The notes below the pieces were generated by a model. It was not told the DNA's origin. It searched no databases and saw only the letters and a program-made list of their open reading frames with translations. A stretch of DNA of 64,000 bases from the NCBI GenBank assembly GCA_018057825.1, contig JAGPCY010000022.1, positions 62,001 through 126,000 of the forward strand, written 5' to 3'. How positions within the stretch are numbered: the first letter of the stretch is position 1; every line of letters starts with the position of its first letter. Source of the DNA: Kofleriaceae bacterium (GTDB lineage Bacteria; Myxococcota_A; Polyangia; Haliangiales; Haliangiaceae). Positions 63,636-64,000 of this stretch are shown in pieces. The translations under genes were made by a program, and so were the position numbers.

Positions 63636-63854
63636 GAGGCGGGGGGGGCGGAGGCGGAGGCCGAGACGAGACGAGGCGGAGACCGAGGAGACCGAGACCG
63701 AGGCGGAGGCCGAGACCGAGGCCGAGACCGGAACCAGAACCGGAACCGGACCCCGACCCCGATCCCGAACCGGACCCCGAACCCGAACCCGACCCCGAGA
63801 CCGAGGCCGAGTCCGAGTCCGAGTCCGAGGAGGAGACCGAGGAGGAGGAGGAAT
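63636..63854. repeat. Hexanucleotide array 5, degenerate
   Basis: About 215 bp of GAGGCG, GAGACC, GAACCC and GAGTCC units with insertions (GACCCC, GGAACC, GAGGAG), less regular than arrays 1-4. It lies between the TGA-containing gene and the convergent gene at the right edge. Confidence 0.9.
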
Positions 63855-63872
63855 GCGGGCCCGGGGGCCCGC
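63855..63872. terminator. GC hairpin at the end of array 5
   Basis: GCGGGCC (63855-63861) pairs with GGCCCGC (63866-63872) around CGGG, 8 nt before the stop of the right-edge gene. No T tract. Confidence 0.45.
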
Positions 63873-63880
63873 GGAGGTGG

Positions 63881-64000
63881 CTAGCGCGCGAGGGCGTAGG
63901 TCACGGCGCCGACACGGTCGGCGAGGACGCGGACGGCGGCGACGGCGGGCTCGTCGAGCCAGCGCCAGGCGAGGGCGACCTCGAGGGCGAACTTGGTCTC
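63881..64000 (-). CDS. C-terminal end of an unidentified gene
   Basis: The last 39 codons of a minus-strand gene, continuing past the right edge. Residues read ETKFALEVALAWRWLDEPA onward and end TYALAR. They are helical with no recognisable motif. Third positions are strongly GC, which supports coding. Nothing more can be said from this fragment. Confidence 0.5.
   Translation of the reverse strand, partial: ETKFALEVALAWRWLDEPAVAAVRVLADRVGAVTYALAR

Overview
The window is chromosomal DNA of very high GC. It looks like a member of the Myxococcota, most plausibly a Kofleriaceae/Haliangiales-type bacterium. This is inferred from a FrzS/AglZ-type pseudo-receiver coiled-coil protein, many REC-plus-linker regulators, large carboxypeptidase-regulatory-like and lipoprotein genes, and extreme third-position GC. 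No rRNA, tRNA, CRISPR array or insertion sequence was seen.

Layout. 1-20 kb: end of a heme-motif protein, a membrane-anchored CarboxypepD_reg/PDZ protein, a lipoprotein, an AlkC-type DNA glycosylase, a DAG-kinase-like enzyme, ffh, hflX, an HD-GYP protein, a FrzS/AglZ-like protein, an ECF sigma/anti-sigma pair, alanine dehydrogenase, glyoxalase I and a fasciclin lipoprotein. 20-29 kb: a penicillin-acylase-family lipoprotein, then an alpha-glucan locus (porin and GH13 lipoprotein diverging from a second GH13 lipoprotein). 29-37 kb: seven overlapping genes that look like a complete extracellular-electron-transfer conduit: OmcA/MtrC-type decaheme, CxxxxCH lipoprotein, NapC/NirT quinol dehydrogenase, small membrane protein, beta-barrel, 13-heme and 27-heme cytochromes. 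Together they carry 62 CXXCH and 4 CX4CH motifs. 37-49 kb: a cytosolic serine protease pair, hemerythrin, TatD, a DUF3365-like heme lipoprotein, an alarmone hydrolase, argS, a response regulator, a Sel1-like protein and pilB. 49-64 kb: valS, an isochorismatase-family hydrolase, two small outer-membrane barrels, a heavy-metal RND efflux operon fused translationally to its own two-component system, prfC, and a small gene interrupted by one in-frame TGA.

Four things stand out. (1) The seven-gene cytochrome conduit ends in a 27-heme protein. (2) The gene at 63264-63635 reads through a TGA in the same frame, and a hairpin with bacterial-SECIS geometry follows that TGA, suggesting a selenoprotein. 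(3) Five hexanucleotide (GAGNCC/GAACCC) arrays all sit in spacers between convergent genes and nowhere else. (4) Many first genes have a TANNNT hexamer 5-10 nt before the start codon, which implies leaderless transcripts.

In the metal operon the tripartite pump exports cations across both membranes while the coupled sensor kinase and OmpR-type regulator probably control it through a dyad just upstream. In the cytochrome operon electrons would pass from the quinol pool (NapC-like) through periplasmic multihemes and a beta-barrel to cell-surface lipoprotein cytochromes. In the glucan locus surface or periplasmic amylases would release maltodextrins for uptake by the porin.
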